A stretch of 64,000 nt of DNA, taken from Rhytidiadelphus loreus (lineage: Eukaryota; Streptophyta; Bryopsida; Hypnales; Hylocomiaceae). The notes under the pieces were generated by a model. It did not search any database, had not been told where the DNA came from, and saw only the letters and a program-made list of their open reading frames with translations. A program made the position numbers and the translations under genes. Position 1 is the stretch's first letter. Each line of letters opens with the position of its first letter. Positions 61,550 to 64,000 of this stretch are shown in pieces. Location: contig OX344762.1 in assembly GCA_947034895.1 (NCBI GenBank), forward strand, positions 19,758,760-19,822,759, in the 5' to 3' direction.

Positions 61550-62510
61550 TAAATTTTAGAATTTCCTCCATGTTGCAAGCGAGTGTTATTAATAAGCGTT
61601 GGTTGTCTCATTTGAGATTGTAAGAGGTGCAAGATAGAACACTTCATGTTGAGCTTAGGGTGAAAAGACTATTCAAACGCTATTGTACGTAGTGACAAAT
61701 TGTCAATTTCAAAGAAAATCACATGTGATTTTCAAAAGAGGTACATGTGGCATTATATCATTGGTTGTTAAGCTTTTATAAAATTTCTAAAAGAAGTACA
61801 CACATAATTTTTCTATTGGTTGTAAAACTTTTGTGCAAACTCATTGTATGTAATGAATTCACAAATTCAACATGGAGATCCCACCCCAACTACCCATATT
61901 TGTATTTTGGGGGAACCTACGTAACTTGCAAACCATATGGGATATATCTATATTTCTTGCTTGTAAATACATATGTATTCCATATTTGTATTCTATGAAT
62001 GTATCCGTATCTACATCTTGTATTATGTAGTCTGAAACTGTGTTTGTATCTTATAACCATATTCATATTTTGTATCTGTATTTTGTCTCCAAATTTGTAT
62101 GGCTAGGATTGCATGTTTTACAAGCATCTATGTGGTTTGTTTTTTTCAAAAGATCAATGGCATTTTAGAGAGGGGGTTCTTGAACTTAGATCAACAGCTC
62201 TTGATTTTTTCAAAGGAGGGGGGGGGGGAATTGAAATACAAACATCATGTTTTTATCTTCTAGGTACATAGTGATTGATGTGTTTTCTACATCTATCAAT
62301 CATAGAGTATTCAAACAAGTTTTCATCCAAATTTCATGTAGTGAATTTAGTACAATGGTATTTAAATTGTAATGATGATTTTAAAGAAATGAAGACTTGA
62401 ATTGCTACAAGATTAAAATACTATATGTTGGTTACTTTTGTACATAATTAATTCCACATGAACAATGTCTAAAAGTTTGAGAAAATCCATAATAAATGTA
62501 GAATTTTGGA
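61550..62510. other. AT-rich stretch
   Basis: Contains a weak 'tttgtat/ttcatat' repetition between 61890 and 62100 and a G run at 62218-62228. No gene is supported. Confidence 0.4.
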
Positions 62511-62760
62511 CGTAAGTTTGTTGAGTTCCCAGTTTGCAATTTCTTATGACATGTGCTGCCTATTTCTTGTTTCTCTTTCCAAAAGGAATGAAGTAAGTTT
62601 GTTAAGTTCCTAGTTTGCAATCTATTGTGACATGTTTTTCTTCTTTTTTCTTTTACTTTTCCAAAAGAGAAAAGTTCATTTGTTGAATTCCGAGTTTGCA
62701 ATCTATTGTACATAGCATGTCTTTTTTTTTTCTCTTTTTCTTTTTCAAAAGAATGAAGTA
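62511..62760. repeat. Tandem repeat, about 80-bp unit, three copies
   Basis: 'gtaagtttgttgagttcc.agtttgcaat' type units start near 62512, 62593 and 62672, each followed by a T/C-rich tract and 'ccaaaag'. A fourth partial start lies near 62755. Confidence 0.8.
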
Positions 62761-62957
62761 AATTTGTAGAGGTCTAAATTTTCTATCCAAGGTTGCAATC
62801 AAAATTTTATTTACTAATTGTATAAATTTTTTGTCTCATCACCAATAAGTGGGGTCACTTGGTATAGTTTGCCTTGTGCAGACACCAACTACCCACCAAA
62901 TATTATATAAATATGTAAATATGTCATTTTTTGATTTGCATCTAGGGGCTCTCTTCA

Positions 62958-63950
62958 ATGCCAAAAGGTTCCAAGCAACAACAAGAAAGTGATCATAAAA
63001 AGTTAAATTTAAATGGAACAAGCTCATTCTTTTTCAAAACAATCCCGATCATCAATTTTTTTCCCTTAAAAATCTAGCAAAGTTTAGCAAGTAGGAGATC
63101 AAGATGACAAGTGTTCAATCTTCCCCTTAGCCTTGTTAGGTCCTAATGAACAAGAAGGGAGTGATCATAAAAATTTAAATCTAAATGAAACAAGCTCATT
63201 CCTTTTTAAAACAATCCTGATCACCAATTTTTTCCCTTAAAATCTAGCAAAGTTTAGCAAGTAGGAGATCAAGATGACAAGTGCTCAATCCTCTTCTTTG
63301 CCTTCTTAGGTTCTAAGCAACAAGAAGGGAGTGATTTACCAAACAACCATTAAATCAAGACAAAAGAATTGGATTCCTTCAGGAAGTCTCACAGAAAGAC
63401 AATGATCAACTAATCAACAATTTGGTGTAACTAAGCTCATTCCTTACAAAAATAATCCCTATCAATCAAATATTTTCTTGTAAAATCTTAACAAGTTTGA
63501 TACCAATACATTAGGATAGAAGTGCAAGTACCTCCCCCACATAGACCTTGAGAAGATCCACAATGCAGCTAAACTCTTTCTACACATAATGATTCCTATC
63601 AATCAATTTTTTAATCTAAAATCTTAACAAGTCTATTGACCTACAAATCAAGAAGGAAGTACTAGTACCCTTCCATCAACCCCAAGATGACCCATGATGC
63701 TACAAAACAGTGATTAATCAAAATAAAATTTAGTGTGACAAAGATCATTAGATACAAAATAATCCTAATCAACAAATTTCTTTTTCTAAATTCTAAAGAA
63801 CTCTAACAACAGCACATCAAGAGGAAATTACTGGTATCCTTCCATTGACCTTCAAAAGACCTACTCTTCTATAGGATAGTGATCAATCAAAATGAAATTC
63901 AATTTGACGAAGCTCTTTCCATATAGAATTAATCCTTAAAGGACCAAACT
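62958..63950. repeat. Satellite-like array, about 155-172-bp unit, six or so copies
   Basis: Two closely similar units start near 62991 and 63163 (shared 'aatctagcaaagtttagcaa' and 'gtaggagatcaagatgacaa'), with a third start near 63331. Increasingly diverged units with 'caa..aa.ctcattcc', 'aatcc.atcaatcaa.tttt' and 'aaatcttaacaag' continue to about 63950. Non-coding. The unit length is in the range common for plant satellites, but the array is short. Confidence 0.75.
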
Positions 63951-64000
63951 GTGTTTTTTGACAACATAGCAATTTGGGGCAGTTCACTATGAATGGAATT
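63930..64000 (-). repeat. Inverted copy of the repeat end at 5812-5880, cut by the window edge
   Basis: Read in reverse, it contains 'agtgaactgccccaaattgc', 'tatgttgtcaaaaaac' and 'tttggtcctttaaggatt', closely matching 5812-5880. It probably marks another dispersed element beginning here. Confidence 0.6.

Overview
The window looks like nuclear DNA of a streptophyte plant, most likely a seed-free land plant or close relative. The signs are AT-rich intergenic DNA full of small transposons, short GT-AG introns, TTTAGGG-type motifs, CACTA-type transposon ends, and conserved genes that resemble plant homologues. The species cannot be named from the sequence alone. All family names come from motifs I read; no database was searched.

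Layout. 1-7.3 kb is AT-rich DNA with inverted-repeat elements. A GC-rich family 4 glycosyltransferase reading frame lies at 9.41-11.07 kb (+). It converges on a seven-exon pirin-type cupin gene at 12.81-14.63 kb (-), whose splice phases all close to give 248 residues. 15.4-24.5 kb is repeat-rich and apparently gene-free. A nine-exon gene at 24.96-29.30 kb (-) encodes a FAM21/WASHC2-like protein of about 679 residues. 31.4-35.2 kb is again AT-rich with small elements.

The most unusual part is 35.2-51.9 kb, which I read as one large composite mobile element. Its left arm, on the minus strand, is a transposase-like gene of the DUF7869 type (D, D and HED-type motifs). Its right arm, on the plus strand, holds three gene models: a protein of about 1400 codons with an NGQHS motif, a protein with an FCP1/NLI-type HAD domain, and a disordered basic protein. 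Between 38.3 and 51.3 kb there are at least 22 copies of a 21-bp palindrome. Copies lie between genes, in every intron of the large gene, and inside coding sequence in frame. The reading frames are broken by ten in-frame stops (seven TAG, three TGA, no TAA), yet the models need no frameshift. A 172-bp CACTA-type hairpin element with an ATG target duplication sits in the 3' end of the transposase gene.

52-55.6 kb is repeat DNA. A three-exon FAM136A-like gene lies at 55.63-57.00 kb (-). A further CACTA-type hairpin lies at 59.5 kb, a decayed Tc1-like transposase at 60.5-61.5 kb, and satellite-like tandem repeats fill 62.5-64 kb.

The four host-type genes are unrelated housekeeping functions: sugar transfer in the secretory pathway, a cupin, endosomal actin/WASH, and the mitochondrial intermembrane space. 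They show no sign of working together. The genes of the 35-52 kb element probably do belong together, as one mobile unit that is now decaying.
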